Of a stretch of 6,693 nucleotides of DNA, positions 6,640 to 6,693 are shown piece after piece. The stretch is from contig JBDUDA010000172.1 in NCBI GenBank assembly GCA_040003205.1, forward strand, positions 1 through 6,693, in the 5' to 3' direction. Numbering within the stretch: position 1 is the stretch's first letter; each line of letters begins with the position of its first letter. The stretch is from JALYIM01 sp040003205 (GTDB lineage: Bacteria; Acidobacteriota; Terriglobia; Terriglobales; Acidobacteriaceae). The notes below the pieces were generated by a model. The model saw only the letters and a program-made list of their open reading frames with translations. It did not search any database and was not told the origin of the DNA. Made by a program: the position numbers and the translations under genes.

Positions 6640-6693
6640 GGCGCTATCGTCTAGGGGTTAGGACGGAAGATTCTCAATCTTCAAACACGGGTT
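6640..6693 (+). tRNA. tRNA-Glu (anticodon CTC), 3' end beyond window
   Basis: The first 54 bases of a tRNA fold by position: acceptor strand GGCGCTA (6640-6646), T8-C9, D-stem GTC/GAC around a TAGGGGTTAG loop, anticodon stem GAAGA/TCTTC with loop TTCTCAA, anticodon CTC at 6673-6675, variable loop AAACA, T-stem CGGGT and the first T of the T-loop. The TCGTCTAG...GGAC opening is typical of bacterial tRNA-Glu. It decodes GAG. The T-loop, acceptor 3' strand and any CCA lie outside the window, so acceptor pairing cannot be checked. Confidence 0.93.

Overview
The window carries a near-complete ImuA-ImuB-DnaE2 mutagenic translesion-synthesis cassette on the minus strand. Behind it lie a divergently transcribed, frameshifted gene of unknown function and the 5' part of a tRNA-Glu gene. 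The style of the ImuA and ImuB proteins and the moderately high G+C suggest an acidobacterium (Terriglobia/Koribacter-like). That placement rests on remembered family features, not on a search.

Layout, read in the direction of transcription of the cassette (right to left): a divergent intergenic region (5489-5748) with a plausible sigma70-type promoter; imuA (5488-4355, 377 aa, RecA-like accessory protein); imuB (4305-2683, 540 aa, catalytically degenerate Y-family polymerase with a beta-clamp-binding motif); and dnaE2/imuC (2664 to beyond position 1, 888 codons visible, error-prone C-family polymerase with all three catalytic aspartates). The gaps are about 49 and 18 nt, consistent with one operon. 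In the known system ImuB docks on the beta clamp and recruits ImuA and DnaE2, and DnaE2 does the error-prone synthesis across lesions. The cassette is normally DNA-damage inducible, but I found no LexA box of a type I know in the upstream region.

On the plus strand, 5749-6563 is one A+T-richer gene split by a single-base frameshift near 6093. Repaired, it would give about 271 aa with no function I can assign. It is followed by a good promoter (6576-6605) and tRNA-Glu(CTC), cut off by the window end after 54 nt.

The most unusual feature is imuA itself. It contains three independent, in-frame short tandem repeats (15, 21 and 15 bp periods) that expand three separate non-conserved loops around an otherwise normal RecA-like core. 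imuB and dnaE2 also carry low-complexity S/N/K/Q-rich linkers, and the imuB linker contains a strong palindrome. I see no CRISPR, insertion sequence or wholly new system. The ordinary part is a known mutasome; the odd parts are repeat-driven loop expansion and the broken neighbour.
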